NCBI RefSeq assembly: GCF_029227915.1
Contig: NC_079877.1
Span: 5,706,001-5,770,000, forward strand
Direction of reading: 5' to 3'
DNA from: Hydractinia symbiolongicarpus
Lineage: Eukaryota > Cnidaria > Hydrozoa > Anthoathecata > Hydractiniidae
Length of the DNA: 64,000 nt
This document shows, one piece after another, positions 38,401 to 51,040 of this stretch; position 1 is the stretch's first letter, and the number at the start of each line of letters is the position of its first letter. Below the pieces are notes generated by a model that saw only the letters and a list, made by a program, of their open reading frames with translations, searched no databases and was not told the DNA's origin. The translations under genes and the position numbers were made by a program.

Positions 38401-39281
38401 GAAGTTTAATCGCCGGCAAACGAAAATCCGCGATTTCCCGTAAATCCCGGACTCGGCCCGTATAGTCAAAAGTATACAAAGAAAGTACCCAGGGAGTAAA
38501 CTCATTTCCCGAACGATTTTTTATATTATTTTTTTACCACTAAACGCATGAGACTTGTAGTTTTCAAAAATATCTTCATATTTGATGGGACGCTGAATAA
38601 AAAAAGTTTAATCACCGGCAAACGAAAATCTGCGATTTCCCGTAAATCCCGGACTCGGCCCGTATAATCAAAAGTATACAAAGAAAGTACCCAGGGAGTA
38701 AACTCATTTCCCGAACGATTTTTTAAATTATTTTTTCACCACTAAAACGCATGAGACTTGTAGTTTTTAAGAATGTTTTCATTTTTGATGAGACGCTGAA
38801 TAAAAGCAGTTTAATCGCCGGCAAACTAAAACCCGCGATTTCCCGTAAATCCCGGGCTTGGCACGTATAGTCGCATGTATACAAAGAAAGTACACTGTGA
38901 GTAAACTCATTTCCAGAACGATTTTTTAAATTATTTTTTCACCACTAAAACGCATAAGACTTGTAGTTTTTAAAAATGTTTTCATTTTTAATGAGACGCT
39001 GAATAAAGGAAGTTTAATCGCCGGCAAACGAAAACCTGCGATTTCCCGTAAATCCCGGCTTGGCCCGTATAGTGAAAAGTATACAAAGAAAGTACCTAGG
39101 GAGTAAACTCATTTCCCGAAAGATTTTTTAAATTATTATTTTACCACTTAAACGCATCAGACTTGTAGTTTTTAAAAATGTTTTCATTTTTGATGAGACG
39201 CTGAATAAAAGAAGTTTAATCGCCGGCAAACGAAAACCCGCGATTTCCCGTAAATCCCGGCTTGGCCCGTATAGCCAAAAG
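35441..39281. repeat. 19-monomer segmental duplication, copy 2 (3841 bp)
   Basis: Tandem copy of 31600-35440. Private changes are few: AGTAATCAAAG near 35642 (AGTATACAAAG in copy 1) and the normal GTAAATCCCGG near 37430. The right limit is between 39276 and 39403, where GAGACACTTAAAAAAAG replaces GAGACACTGAAAAAAAG. Both copies contain two partial runs of the 1010-bp pentamer, so this event duplicated an existing HOR. Confidence 0.92.
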
Positions 39282-39349
39282 TAAACAAAGAAAGTACCCA
39301 GGGAGTAAACTCATTTCCCGAACGATTTTTTAAATTACTTTTTCTCCAC

Positions 39350-40130
39350 TAAAACGCATGAGACTTGTAGTTTTCAAAAATGTTTTCATTTTTGATGAGA
39401 CACTTAAAAAAAGCAGTTTAATCGCCGGCAAACGAAAACCTGCGATTTCCCTAAATCCCGGACTCGGCCCGTATAGTCAAAAGTATACAAAGAAAGTACC
39501 CAGGAAGTAAACTCATTTCCAGAACGATTTTTTAAATTATTTTTTCACCACTAAAACGCATAAGACTTGTAGTTTTTAAAAATGTTTTCATTTTTGATGA
39601 GACGCTGACTAAAAGAAGTTTAATCGCCGGCAAACGAAAACCCGCGATTTCCCGTAACTCCCGGCTTGGCCCGTATAGTCAAAAGTATACAAAGAAAGTA
39701 CCCAGGGAGTAAACTCATTTTCCGAACGATTTTTTAAATCATTTTTTACCACTAAAAAGCATGAGACTTGTACTTTTTAAAAATGTTTTCATTTTTGATG
39801 AGACGCTGAATAAAAGAAGTTTAATCGCCGGCAAACGAAAACACGCGATTTCCCGTAAATCCCGGGCTTGGCCCGTATAGTCAAAAGTATACAAAGAAAG
39901 TACCAAGGGAGTAAACTCATTTCCCGAACGATTTTTTAAATTACTTTTTCACCACTAAAACGCATGAGACTTGTAGTTTTTAAAAATGTTTTCATATTTG
40001 ATGAGACGCTGAATAAAAGAAGTTTAATCGCCGGCAAACGAAAACCTGCGATTTCCCGTAAATCCTGGACTCGGCCCGTATAGTCAAAAGTATACAAAGA
40101 AAGTACCCAGGGAGTAAACTCATTTCCCAA
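39350..40130. repeat. Displaced copy of 30.66-31.44 kb (offset 8694)
   Basis: GAGACACTTAAAAAAAG occurs in this region and at 30703 and nowhere else that I saw. It is followed in both places by ACCCAGGAAGTAAAC, then TTGTACTTTTT, ACCAAGGGAG and CCTGGACTCGG. The offset is 8694 bp, 43 monomers. The right limit is where CCCAAACGATT here faces CCCAAACCATT near 31434. Private change: GCTGACTAAAAG near 39605. Confidence 0.8.
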
Positions 40131-43100
40131 ACGATTTTTTAAATTATTATTTCACCACTAAAACGCATGAGACTTGTAGTTTTCAAGAATGTTTTCATTT
40201 TTGATGAGACGCTGAATAAAAGCAGTTTAATCGCCGGCAAACGAAAACCCGCGATTTCCCGTAAATCCCGGGCTTGGCACATATAGTCGAATGTATACAA
40301 AGAAAGTACCCTGTGAGTAAACTCATTTCCAGAACGATTTTTTAAATTATTTTTTCACCACTAAAACGCATGAGACTTGTAGTTTTTAAAAATGTTTTCA
40401 TTTTTGATGAGACGCTGAATAAAAGAAGTTTAATCGCCGGCAAACGAAAACCCGCAATTTCCCGTAAATCCCGGCTTGGCCCGTATAGTCAAAAGTAAAC
40501 AAAGAAAGTACCCAGGGACTAAACTCATTTCCCGAACGATTTTTTAAATTATGTTTTCACCACTAAAACGCATGAGACTTGTAGTTTTCAAAATTGTTTT
40601 CATTTTTGATGAGACGCTGAATAAAAGAAGTTTAATCGCCGGCAAACGAAAAACCGCGATTTCCCGTAAATCCCCGGCTTGGCCCGTATAGTCAAAAGTA
40701 TACAAAGAAAGTACCCAGGGAGTAAACTCATTTCCGGAACGATTTTTTAAATTACTTTTTCACCACTAAAACGCATGAGACTTGTTGTTTTTAAAAATGC
40801 TTTCATTTTTGGTGAGACGCTGAATAAAAGAAGTTTAATCGCCGGCAAACGAAAACCTGCGATTTCCCGTAAATCCCGGGCTTGGCACGTATAGTCGAAT
40901 GTATACAAAGAAAGTACCCTGTGAGTAAACTCATTTCCAGAACGATTTTTTAAATTATTTTTTCACCACTAAAACGCATAAGACTTGTGGTTTTTAAAAA
41001 TGTTTCCATTTTTGATGAGACGCTGAATAAAAGAAGTTTAATCGCCGGCAAACGAAAACCCGCGATTTCCCGTAAATCCCGGCTTGGCCCGTATAGTCAA
41101 AAGTATACAAAGAAAGTACCCAGGGAGTAAACTCATTTCTCGAACGATTTTTTAAATTATTTTTTCACCACTAAAACGCATGATACTTGTAGTTTTCAAA
41201 AATGTTTTCATTTTTGATGAGACGCTGAATAAAAGCAGTTTAATCGCCGGCAAACGAAAATCTGCGATTTCCCTAAATCCCGGACTCGGCCCGTGTAGTC
41301 AAAAGTATACAAAGAAAGTACCCAGGGAGTAAACTCATTTCCAGAACGATTTTTTAAATTATTTTTTCACCACTAAAACTCATAAGACTTGTAGTTTTTA
41401 AAAATGTTTTCATTTTTGATGAGACGCTGAATAAAAGAAGTTTAATCGCTGGCAAACGAAAACCCGCGATTTCCCGTAAATCCCGGGCTTGGCCCGTATA
41501 GTCAAAAGTATACAAAGAAAGTACCCAGGGAGTAAACTCATTTCCCGAACGATTTTTTATATTATTTTTTTACCACTAAGCGCATGAGACTTGTAGTTTT
41601 CAAAAATATTTTCATATTTGATGGGACGCTGAATAAAAGAAGTTTAATCGCCGGCAAACGAAAATCCGCGATTTCCCGTAAATCCCGGACTCGGCCTGTA
41701 TAGTCAAAAGTATACAAAGAAAGTACCCAGGGAGTAAACTCATTTCCCGAACAATTTTTTAAGTTATTTTTTCACCACTAAAACGCATGAGATTTGTAGT
41801 TTTTAAAAATGTTTTCATTTTTGATGAAACGCTGAATAAAAGAAGTTTAATCGCCGGCAAACGAAAACCCGCGATTTCCCGTAAATCCCGGGCTTGGCCC
41901 GTATAGTCAAAAGTATACAAAGAAAGTACCCAGGAAGTAAACTCATTTCCCGAACGATTTTTTAAATTACTTTTTCACCACTAAAACGCATGAGACTTGT
42001 AGTTTTTAAAAATGTTTTCATTTTTGATGAGACGCTGAATAAAAGAAGTTTAATCGCCGGCAAACGAAAACCTGCGATTTCCCGTAAATCCTGGACTCGG
42101 CCCGTATAGTCAAAAGTATACAAAGAAAGTACCCAGGGAGTAAACTCATTTCCCAAACGATTTTTTAAATTATTATTTCACCACTAAAACGCATGAGACT
42201 TGTAGTTTTCAAGAATGTTTTCATTTTTGATGAGACGCTGAATAAAAGCAGTTTAATCGCCGGCAAACGAAAACCCGCGATTTCCCGTAAATCCGGGGCT
42301 TGGCCCGTATAGTCGAATGTATGCAAAGAAAGTACCCAGGGAGTAAACTCATTTCCCGAACGATTTTTTAATTTTTTTTTTCACCACTAAAACGCATGAG
42401 ACTTGTAGTTTTCAAAAATGTTTTCATTTTTGATGAGACGCTTAATGAAAGAGGTTTTATCGCCGGAAAACGAAAACCCGCGATTCCCCGTAAATCCCGG
42501 GCTTGGCCCGTATAGTCGAATGCATACAAATAAAGTACCCTGTAAGTAAACTCATTTCCAGAAAGATTTTTTAAATTATTCTTTCACCACTAAAACGCAT
42601 GAGACTTGTAGTTTTCAAAAATGTTTTCATTTTTGATGAGACGCTTAATGAAAGAGGTTTTATCGCCGGAAAACGAAAACCCGCGATTCCCCGTAAATCC
42701 CGGGCTTGGCCCGTATAGTCGAATGTATACAAAGAAAGTACCCTGTGAGTAAACTCATTTCCAGAAAGATTTTTTAAATTATTCTTTCACCACTAAAACG
42801 CATGAGACTTGAATTTTTTAAAAATGTTTTCATTTTTAATGAGACGCTGAATAAAAGAAGTTTAATCGCCGGCAAACGAAAACCCGCGATTTCCCGTAAT
42901 TCCCGGCTTGGCCCGTATAGTCAAAAGTATGCAAAGAAAGTACCCAGGGAGTAAACTCATTTCCCGAACGATTTTTTAAATTATTTTTTCACCACTAAAA
43001 CGCATGACACTTGTGGTTTTCAAAAATGTTTTCATTTTTGATGAGACGCTGAATAAAAGAAGTTTAATCGCCGGCAAACGAAAACCTGCGATTTCCCGTA

Positions 43101-44845
43101 AATCCTGGACTCGGCCCGTATAGTCAAAAGTATACAAAGAAAGTACCCAGGGAGTAAACTCATTTCCCGAACGATTTTTTAAATTATTTTTTCACCACTA
43201 AAACGCATGACACTTGTGGTTTTCAAAAATGTTTTCATTTTTGATGAGACGCTTATTAAAAGAAGTTTAATCGCCGGCAAACGAAAACCTGCGATTTCCC
43301 GTAAATCCTGGACTCGACCCGTATAGTCAAAAGTATACAAAGAAAGTACCCAGGGAGTAAACTCATTTCCCAAACGATTTTTTAAATTATTATTTCACCA
43401 CTAAAACGCACGAGACTTGTAGTTTTCAAGAATGTTTTCATTTTTGATGAGACGATGAATAACAGCAGTTTAATCGCCGGCAAACGAAAACTCGCGATTT
43501 CCCGTAAATCCCGGGCTTGGCACGTATAGTCGAATGTATACAAAGAAAGTACCCTGTGAGTAAACACATTTCCAGAACGATTTTCTAAATTATTTTTTCA
43601 CCACTAAAACGCATAAGACTTGTAGTTTTTAAAAATATTTTCATTTTTGATGAGACGCTGAATAAAAGAAGTTTAATCGCCGGCAAACGAAAACCTGCGA
43701 TTTCCCGTAATTCCCGGCTTGGCCCGCATAGTCAAAAGTATACAAAGAAAGTACCCAGGGAGTAAACTCATTTCCCGAACGATTTTTTAAATTATTTTTT
43801 CACCACTAAAACGCATGACACTTGTGGTTTTCAAAAATGTTTTCATTTTTGATGAGACGCTGAATAAAAGAAGTTTAATCGCCGGCAAACGAAAACCTGC
43901 GATTTCCCGTAAATCCTGGACTCGGCCCGTATAGTCAAAAGTATACAAAGAAAGTACCCAGGGAGTAAACTCATTTCCCAAACGATTTTTTAAATTATTA
44001 TTTCACCACTAAAACGCATGAGACTTGTAGTTTTCAAGAATGTTTACATTTTTGATGAGACGCTGAATAAAAGCAGTTTAATCGCCGGAAAACGAAAACC
44101 CGCGATTTCCCGTAAATCCCGGGCTTGGCACGTATAGTCGAATGTATACAAAGAAAGTACCCTGTGAGTAAACTCATTTCCAGAACGATTTTTTAAATTA
44201 TTTTTTCACCACTAAAACGCATAAGACTTGTAGTTTTTAAAAATGTTTTCATTTTTGATGAAACGCTGAATAAAAGAAAATTAATCGCCGGCAAACGAAA
44301 ACCCGCGATTTCCCGTAAATCCCGGCTTGGCCCGTATAGTCAAAAGTATACAAAGAAAGTACCCAGGGAGTAAACTCATTTCCCGGACGATTTTTTAAAT
44401 TATTTTCTCACCACTAAAACACATAAGAATTGTAGTTTTCAAAAATGTTTTCATTTTTGATGAGACGCTGAATAAAAGCAGTTTAATCGCCGGCAAACGA
44501 AAACCTGCGATTACCCGTAAATCCCGGACTCGGACCGTATAGTCAAAAGTATACAAAGAAAGTACCCAGGGAGTAAACTCATTTCCAGAACGATTTTTTA
44601 AATTATTTTTTCACCACTAAAACGCTTAAGACTTGTAGTTTTTAAAAAATTTTTCATTTTTGATGAGACGCTGAATAAAAGCAGTTTAATCGCCGGAAAA
44701 CGAAAACCCGCGATTTCCCGTAAATCCCGGGCTTGGCACTTATAGTCGAATGTATACAAAGAAAGTACCCTGTGAGTAAACTCATTTCCAGAACGATTTT
44801 TTAAATTATTTTTTCACCACTAAAACGCATAAGACTTGTAGTTTT
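40130..44845. repeat. Mosaic of single monomers and short repeats
   Basis: About 23 monomers without one dominant HOR. Local features are a pair of GAGGTTTTATCGCCGG monomers near 42450 and 42653, three monomers with GCATGACACTTGTGG (near 43003, 43207 and 43812), an ATAT monomer near 41610, and single oddities such as ATGTTTTCACC near 40551. The GAGGTTTTATCG monomer also occurs near 18368 and 23834 in the 5466-bp copies. No coding potential is seen. Confidence 0.75.
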
Positions 44846-45823
44846 TAAAAATGTTTTCATTTTTGATGAGACGCTGAATAAAAGAAGTTTAATCGCCAGC
44901 AAACGAAAACCCGCGATTTCCCGTAAATCCCGGCTTGGCCCGTATAGTCAAAAGTATACAAAGAAAGTACCCAGGGAGTAAACTCATTTCCCGAACGATT
45001 TTTTAAATTATTTTTTCACCACTAAAACGCATGAGAATTGTAGTTTTCAAAAATGTTTTCATTTTTGCCGGCAAACGAAAACTCGCGACTTCCCGTAAAT
45101 CCCGGACTCGGCCCGTATAGTCAAAAGTATACAAAGAAAGTACCCACGGAGTAAACTCATTTCCCAAACGATTTTTTAAATTAATTTTCACCACTAAAAC
45201 GCATGAGACATGTAGTTTTCAGAAATGTTTTTATTTTTGATGAGACGCTGAATAAAAGCAGTTTAATCGCCGGAAAACGAAAACCCGCGATTTCCCGTAA
45301 ATCCCGGGCTTGGCACTTATAGTCGAATGTATACAAAGAAAGTACCCTGTGAGTAAACTCATTTCCAGAACGATTTTTTAAATTAATTTTTCACCACTAA
45401 AACGCATAAGATTTGTAGTTTTTAAAAATGTTTTCATTTTTGATGAGACGCTGAATAAAAGAAGTTTAATCGCCAGCAAACGAAAACCCGCGATTTCCCG
45501 TAAATCCCGGCTTGGCCCGTATAGTCAAAAGTATACAAAGAAAGTACCCAGGGAGTAAACTCATTTCCCGAACGATTTTTTAAATTATTTTTTCACCACT
45601 AAAACGCATGAGAATTGTAGTTTTCAAAAATGTTTTCATTTTTGCCGGCAAACGAAAACTCGCGACTTCCCGTAAATCCCGGACTCGGCCCGTATAGTCA
45701 AAAGTATACAAAGAAAGTACCCACGGAGTAAACTCATTTCCCAAACGATTTTTTAAATTAATTTTCACCACTAAAACGCATGAGACATGTAGTTTTCAGA
45801 AATGTTTTTATTTTTGATGAGAC
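44670..45823. repeat. Two 577-bp trimers, first pair
   Basis: Three monomers (about 203, 202 and 172 bp) repeated at an offset of 577 bp. The shortened monomer joins CATTTTTG directly to CCGGCAAACG (near 45067 and 45644), losing 30 bp that include GAGACGCTG. CACTTATAG near 44737 and 45314 is shared; the following copy, near 45892, has CACGTATAG. The trimer was therefore duplicated first and then carried along in the 1559-bp event. Confidence 0.87.
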
Positions 45824-46403
45824 GCTGAATAAAAGCAGTTTAATCGCCGGAAAACGAAAACCCGCGATTTCCCGTAAATCCCGGGCTTGGCACGTATAGT
45901 CGAATGTATACAAAGAAAGTACCCTGTGAGTAAACTCATTTCCAGAACGATTTTTTAAATTATTTTTTCACCACTAAAACGCATAAGACTTGTAGTTTTT
46001 AAAAATGTTTTCATTTTTGATGAGACGCTAAATAAAAGAAGTTTAATCGCCGGCAAACGAAAACCCGCGATTTCCCGTAAATCCCGGCTTGGCCCGTATA
46101 GTCAAAAGTATACAAAGAAAGTACCCAGGGAGTAAACTCATTTCCCGAACGATTTTTTAAATCATTTTTTCACCACTAAAACGCATAAAAATTTTAATTT
46201 TCAAAAATGTTTTCATTTTTGATGAGACGCTGAATAAAAGCAGTTTAATCGCCGGCAAACGAAAACCTGCGATTTCCCGTGAATCCCGGACACGGCCCGT
46301 ATAGTCAAAAGTATACAAAGAAAGTACCCAGGGAGTACACTCATTTCCAGAACTATTTTTTAAATTATTTTTTCACCACTAAAACGTTTAAGACTTGTAG
46401 TTT
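44845..46403. repeat. Octamer-derived block, copy 1 (1559 bp)
   Basis: Repeats at an offset of 1559 bp. Eight monomers would be about 1619 bp; two of them carry the same 30-bp deletion, which accounts for the difference exactly. Private marks are AATCGCCAGC, AGACATGTAG with TTTTCAGAAATG, GCATAAAAATTTTAATTTTC (46183 and 47742), GTGAATCCCGGACACGG, GAACTATTTTTT and AAAACGTTTAAGAC. The left limit is just after 44829 and the right limit is near 46409, where TTAAAAATG faces TTAAAAATT. Confidence 0.9.
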
Positions 46404-47382
46404 TTAAAAATGTTTTCATTTTTGATGAGACGCTGAATAAAAGAAGTTTAATCGCCAGCAAACGAAAACCCGCGATTTCCCGTAAATCCCGGCTTGGCCC
46501 GTATAGTCAAAAGTATACAAAGAAAGTACCCAGGGAGTAAACTCATTTCCCGAACGATTTTTTAAATTATTTTTTCACCACTAAAACGCATGAGAATTGT
46601 AGTTTTCAAAAATGTTTTCAATTTTGCCGGCAAACGAAAACTCGCGACTTCCCGTAAATCCCGGACTCGGCCCGTATAGTCAAAAGTATACAAAGAAAGT
46701 ACCCACGGAGTAAACTCATTTCCCAAACGATTTTTTAAATTAATTTTCACCACTAAAACGCATGAGACATGTAGTTTTCAGAAATGTTTTTATTTTTGAT
46801 GAGACGCTGAATAAAAGCAGTTTAATCGCCGGAAAACGAAAACCCGCGATTTCCCGTAAATCCCGGGCTTGGCACTTATAGTCGAATGTATACAAAGAAA
46901 GTACCCTGTGACTAAACTCATTTCCAGAACGATTTTTTAAATTAATTTTTCACCACTAAAACGCATAAGATTTGTAGTTTTTAAAAATGTTTTCATTTTT
47001 GATGAGACGCTGAATAAAAGAAGTTTAATCGCCAGCAAACGAAAACCCGCGATTTCCCGTAAATCCCGGCTTGGCCCGTATAGTCAAAAGTATACAAAGA
47101 AAGTACCCAGGGAGTAAACTCATTTCCCGAACGATTTTTTAAATTATTTTTTCACCACTAAAACGCATGAGAATTGTAGTTTTCAAAAATGTTTTCATTT
47201 TTGCCGGCAAACGAAAACTCGCGACTTCCCGTAAATCCCGGACTCGGCCCGTATAGTCAAAAGTATACAAAGAAAGTACCCACGGAGTAAACTCATTTCC
47301 CAAACGATTTTTTAAATTAATTTTCACCACTAAAACGCATGAGACATGTAGTTTTCAGAAATGTTTTTATTTTTGATGAGAC
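46229..47382. repeat. Two 577-bp trimers, second pair
   Basis: Same trimers as the first pair, displaced by 1559 bp, with the 30-bp deletion near 46626 and 47203. The CACTTATAG/CACGTATAG order seen in the first pair is repeated (near 46873 and 47450), so the pair was copied as a unit and did not arise independently. Confidence 0.85.
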
Positions 47383-47962
47383 GCTGAATAAAAGCAGTTT
47401 AATCGCCGGAAAACGAAAACCCGCGATTTCCCGTAAATCCCGGGCTTGGCACGTATAGTCGAATGTATACAAAGAAAGTACCCTGTGAGTAAACTCATTT
47501 CCAGAACGATTTTTTAAATTATTTTTTCACCACTAAAACGCATAAGACTTGTAGTTTTTAAAAATGTTTTCATTTTTGATGAGACGCTAAATAAAAGAAG
47601 TTTAATCGCCGGCAAACGAAAACCCGCGATTTCCCGTAAATCCCGGCTTGGCCCGTATAGTCAAAAGTATACAAAGAAAGTACCCAGGGAGTAAACTCAT
47701 TTCCCGAACGATTTTTTAAATCATTTTTTCACCACTAAAACGCATAAAAATTTTAATTTTCAAAAATGTTTTCATTTTTGATGAGACGCTGAATAAAAGC
47801 AGTTTAATCGCCGGCAAACGAAAACCTGCGATTTCCCGTGAATCCCGGACACGGCCCGTATAGTCAAAAGTATACAAAGAAAGTACCCAGGGAGTACACT
47901 CATTTCCAGAACTATTTTTTAAATTATTTTTTCACCACTAAAACGTTTAAGACTTGTAGTTT
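46404..47962. repeat. Octamer-derived block, copy 2 (1559 bp)
   Basis: Copy of 44845-46403. Private differences are TTTTCAATTTTGCCGG near 46617 (TTTTCATTTTTGCCGG in the others) and CTGTGACTAAAC near 46906. It contains the third and fourth trimers with the 30-bp deletion. Confidence 0.9.
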
Positions 47963-50900
47963 TTAAAAATTTTTTCATTTTTGATGAGACGCTGAATAAA
48001 AGCAGTTTAATCGCCGGCAAACGAAAACCCGCGATTTCCCGTAAATCCCGGGCTTGGCCCGTATAGTCAAAAGTATACAAAGAAAGTACCCAGGGAGTAA
48101 ACTCATTTCCCGAACGATTTTTTAAATTATTTTTTCACCACTAAAACGCATAAGACATGTAGTTTTTAAAAATGTTTTCATTTTTGATGAGACGCTGAAT
48201 AAAAGAAGTTTAATCGCCGGCAAACGAAAACCCGCGATTTCCCGTAAATCCCGGGCTTGGCCCGTATAGTCAAAAGTATACAAAGAAAGTACCCAGGGAG
48301 TAAACTCATTTCCCGAACGATTTTTAATATTATTTTTTTACCACTAAACGCATGAGACTTGTAGTTTTCAAAAAATTTTTCATATTTGATGGGACGCTGA
48401 ATAAAAGAAGTTTAATCGCCGGCAAACGAAAATCCGTGATTTCCCGTAAATCCCGGGCTTGGCCCGTATAGTCGAATGTATACAAAGAAAGTACCCTGTG
48501 AGTAAACTCATTTCCAGAACGATTTTTTAAATTATTTTTTCACCACAAAAACGCATAAGACTTGTAGTTTTTAAAAATGTTTTCATTTTTGATGAGACGC
48601 TGAATAAAAGAAGTTTAATCGCCGGCAAAAGAAAACCCGCGATTTCCCGTAAATCCCGGCTTGGCCCGTATAGTCAAAAGTATACAAAGAAAGTACCCAG
48701 GGAGTAAACTCATTTTCCGAACGATTTTTTAAATCATTTTTTGCCACTAAAACGCATGAGACTTGTAGTTTTCAAAAATGTTTTCATTTGTGATGAGACG
48801 CTGAATAAAAGAAGTTTAATCGCCGGCAAACGAAAACCCGCGATTTCCCGTAAATCCTGGGCTGGGCCCGTATAGTCAAAAGTATACAAAGAAAGTACCC
48901 AGGGAGTAAACTCATTTCCCGAACGATTTTTTAAATTACTTTTTCACCACTAAAACGCATGAGACTTGTAGTTTTTAAAAATGTTTTCATTTTTGATGAG
49001 ACGCTGAATAAAAGAAGTTTAATCGCCGGCAAACGAAAACCTGCGATTTCCCGTAAATCCTGGACTCGGCCCGTATAGTCAAAAGTATACAAAGAAAGTA
49101 CCCAGGGAGTAAACTCATTTCCCAAACGATTTTTTAAATTATTATTTCACCACTAAAGCGCATGAGACTTGTAGTTTTCAAGATAGTTTTCATTTTTGAT
49201 GAGACGCTGAATAAAAACAGTTTAATCGCCGGCAAACGAAAACCCGCGATTTCCCGTAAATCCCGGGCTTGGCACGTATAGTCGAATGTATACAAAGAAA
49301 GTACCCTGTGAGTAAACTCATTTCCAGAACGATTTTTTAAATTATTTTTTCACCACTAAAACGCATGAGACTTGTAGTTTTTAAAAATGTTTTCATTTTT
49401 GATGAGACGCTGAATAAAAGAAGTTTAATCGCCGGCAAACGAAAACCTGCGATTTCCCGTAAATCCTGGACTCGGCCCGTATAGTCAAAAGTATACAAAG
49501 AAAGTACCCAGGGAGTAAACTCATTTCCCAAACGATTTTTTAAATTATTATTTCACCACTAAAACGCATGAGACTTTTAGTTTTCAAGAATGTTTTCATT
49601 TTTGATGAGACGCTGAATAAAAGCAGTTTAATCGCCGGCAAACGAAAACCCGCGATTTCCCGTAAATCCCGGGCTTGGCACGTGTAGTCGAATGTATACA
49701 AAGAAAGTACCCTGTGAGTAAACTCATTTCCAGAACGATTTTTTAAATTATTTTTTCACCACTAAAACGCATGAGACTTGTAGTTTTTAAAAATGTTTTC
49801 ATTTTTGATGAGACGCTGAATAAAAGAAGTTTAATCGCCGGCAAACGAAAACCCGCGATTTCCCGTAAATCCCGGCTTGGCCCGTATAGTCAAAAGTAAA
49901 CAAAGAAAGTACCCAGGAAGTAAACTCATTTCCCGAACGATTTTTTAAATTATTTTTTCTCCACTAAAACGCATGAGACTTGTAGTTTTCAAAAATGTTT
50001 TCATTTTTGATGAGACACTGAAAAAAAGCAGTTTAATCGCCGGCAAACGAAAACCCGCGATTTCCTTAAATCCCGGACTCGGCCCGTATAGTCAAAAGTA
50101 TACAAAGAAAGTACCCAGGGAGTAAACTCATTTCCAGAACGATTTTTTAAATTACTTTTTCACCACTAAAACGCATAAGACTTGTAGTTTTTAAAAATGT
50201 TTTCATTTTTGATAAGACGCTGAATAAAAGAAGTTTAATCGCCGGCAAACGAAAACCCGCGATTTCCCGTAAATCCCGGCTTGGCCCATATAGTCAAAAG
50301 TATACAAAGAAAGTACCCAGGGAGTAAACTCATTTTCCGAACGATTTTTTAAATCATTTTTTACCACTAAAACGCATGAGACTTGTAGTTTTCAAAAATG
50401 TTTTCATTTTTGATGAGACGCTGAATAAAAGAAGTTTAATCGCCGGCAAACGAAAACCCGCGATTTCCCGTAAATCCCGGGCTTGGCCCGTATAGTCAAA
50501 AGTATACAAAGAAAGTACCCAGGGAGTAAACTCATTTCCCGAACGATTTTTTAAATTACTTTTTCACCACTAAAACGCATGAGACTTATAGTTTTTAAAA
50601 ATGTTTTCATTTTTGATGAGACGCTGAATAAAAGAAGTTTAATCGCCGGCACACGAAAACCTGCGATTTCCCGTAAATCCTGGACTCGGCCCGTATAGTC
50701 AAAAGTATACAAAGAAAGTACCCAGGGAGTAAACTCATTTCCCAAACGATTTTTTAAATTATTATTTCACCACTAAAACGCATGAGACTTGTAGTTTTCA
50801 AGAATGTTTTCATTTTTGATGAGACGCTGAATAAAAGCAGTTTAATCGCCGGCAAACGAAAACCCGCGATTTCCCGTAAATCCCGGCTTGGCACGTATAG

Positions 50901-51040
50901 TCGAATGTATACAAAGAAAGTACCCTGTGAGTAAACTCATTTCCAGAACGATTTTTTAAATTATTTTTTCACCACTAAAACGCATAAGACTTGTAGTTTT
51001 TAAAAATGTTTTCATTTTTGATGAGACGCTGAATAAAAGA
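47962..51040. repeat. Mosaic of about 15 monomers
   Basis: Contains an ATAT monomer near 48380, a CATTTTCCG/TAAATCATTTTTTGCC monomer near 48735, and two CCTGGACTCGG/CCCAAACG monomers near 49070 and 49480. From about 49.9 to 50.7 kb it holds a run with AGTAAACAAAG, TTTTCTCCAC and GAGACACTGAAAAAAAG that resembles the 30-39 kb pentamer. No gene or insertion is visible. Confidence 0.75.
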
